Assembly (NCBI GenBank): GCA_001510455.1
Contig: LFFH01000032.1
Location: forward strand, 1-14,557
From: Actinobacteria bacterium casp-actino8
Lineage (GTDB): Bacteria > Actinomycetota > Acidimicrobiia > Acidimicrobiales > Ilumatobacteraceae
Length of the DNA stretch: 14,557 bases
Direction: 5' to 3'
In this document: one piece after another, positions 13,993 through 14,557 of the stretch
How the letters are laid out: each line of letters starts with the position of its first letter
Position numbering within the stretch: the stretch's first letter is position 1
Notes under the pieces: generated by a model
Told to the model about the DNA's origin: nothing
What the model saw: only the letters and a program-made list of their open reading frames with translations
Database searches by the model: none
Made by a program: the position numbers and the translations under genes

Positions 13993-14557
13993 GCGTCGAC
14001 CTGCACCTCGACGGCGCCGTCGCCGTCATCACGCTCAATCGACCCGAGCGCAAGAACGCCTTCACCCGCTCGCAATACGACGCCTTCGGAGCCCACCTCG
14101 ATCAGGTGGCCTCTCGTGATGACGTGCACGTGGCCGTCGTGACGGGTGCCGGTGGTGCCTTCAGTTCCGGACAGGATCTGAAGGAAATGGCCGAGTTGGC
14201 AACCGCGGCCTCATCAGGATCATCCGATTCGTCGGGTACCGGAACTGGTTTCACCGTCCTTCTCGATGCACTGCAGCGTTTTCCGAAGCCGTTGCTCGCC
14301 GCCGTCGAAGGTGTGGCTGTCGGTATCGGCATGACCCTCCTTCCGTATTGCGACATGGTGATCGTCGGATCCTCGGTGCGCATGCGTGTTCCCTTCAGCG
14401 AACTCGGCGTCCCGCCCGAGGCCGGCAGCAGTGCACTCCTCGCCGATCTGGTCGGGTGGCAACGCGCCGCCGAGATACTCCTCACCTCCCGCTGGATCGA
14501 TTCTGATGAGGCGGTGCAGTACGGACTGGCACTCGAGAAGGTCGACGACGGGCGCGC
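13989..14557 (+). CDS. Enoyl-CoA hydratase/isomerase family protein (3' end outside the window)
   Basis: Crotonase-fold CoA enzyme; 189 complete codons are present. The ATG overlaps the SDR stop (ATGA), indicating coupled translation. VAVITLNRPERKNAF (from 11) and the first oxyanion-hole segment FSSGQDLKEM (58-67) are typical, and AAVEGVAVGIGMTLLPYCD (104-122) is the second. The two glutamates of hydratases (Glu144 and Glu164 of rat crotonase) align with Thr116 and Phe136. Glu144 in PPEAGSS (142-148) instead occupies the site used by the Glu of ECI2/yeast Eci1 delta3,delta2-enoyl-CoA isomerases, so an isomerase is more likely than a hydratase. A Ser/Gly/Thr-rich insert lies at 72-87. It does not resemble EchA20, the ring D hydrolase. 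Confidence 0.88.
   Translation, partial: MSVDLHLDGAVAVITLNRPERKNAFTRSQYDAFGAHLDQVASRDDVHVAVVTGAGGAFSSGQDLKEMAELATAASSGSSDSSGTGTGFTVLLDALQRFPKPLLAAVEGVAVGIGMTLLPYCDMVIVGSSVRMRVPFSELGVPPEAGSSALLADLVGWQRAAEILLTSRWIDSDEAVQYGLALEKVDDGR

Noticed and set aside
13989..14557. Naming the truncated crotonase EchA20
   Set aside because: Position beside FadE30/IpdF-like genes is suggestive, but its PPEAGSS segment and oxyanion-hole regions do not resemble EchA20 as I remember it.

Overview
The window is ordinary chromosomal DNA from a high-GC bacterium, most likely an actinobacterium. Codon third positions are strongly G/C. It carries a FadE30/IpdF-type acyl-CoA dehydrogenase and short-chain dehydrogenase pair, a DUF3054 membrane protein, and promoter-like -10 hexamers placed so that two transcripts would be leaderless. 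I would guess an Acidimicrobiia-like lineage (Ilumatobacter relatives), but this is inference from gene content. Coding density is very high and no stretch over 300 bases lacks a gene. I see no tRNA, rRNA, CRISPR array, insertion sequence, prophage or plasmid feature.

Layout. (1) 3-182 (+): tail of an unidentified gene whose end overlaps convergent folD (142-1053, -), which serves one-carbon metabolism. (2) 1157-5068 (+): a tight three-gene run of inositol-3-phosphate synthase, an FdhF/YdeP-type molybdopterin oxidoreductase and a DUF3054 membrane protein. A long hairpin at 5057-5101 closes it and separates it from convergent ilvD. (3) 5109-6830 (-): ilvD, the Fe-S dihydroxy-acid dehydratase of branched-chain amino acid synthesis. 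(4) 6942-10603 (+): a complete ferric-iron ABC importer (lipoprotein, fused 12-helix permease, ATPase) divergent from ilvD. Between them lies a symmetric double operator resembling DtxR/IdeR half-sites. (5) 10630-11904 (-): an acyl-CoA dehydrogenase. (6) 12003-14557 (+): a FadE30-like acyl-CoA dehydrogenase, an IpdF-like dehydrogenase and a truncated crotonase-fold enzyme, preceded by a near-perfect inverted repeat that looks like a TetR-type operator.

How the genes fit together. The iron importer and ilvD share a control region, which would link iron supply to an Fe-S enzyme. The last block resembles the part of the mycobacterial HIP (steroid ring C/D) pathway that contains FadE30 and IpdF, so this organism may degrade the last two steroid rings or a similar alicyclic acid. 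I found no wholly new multi-gene system. The points most worth following are the regulatory sequences (double operator, TetR-like palindrome, shared 11-mer, leaderless promoter pair), the steroid-type gene block, and the crotonase that lacks both hydratase glutamates.
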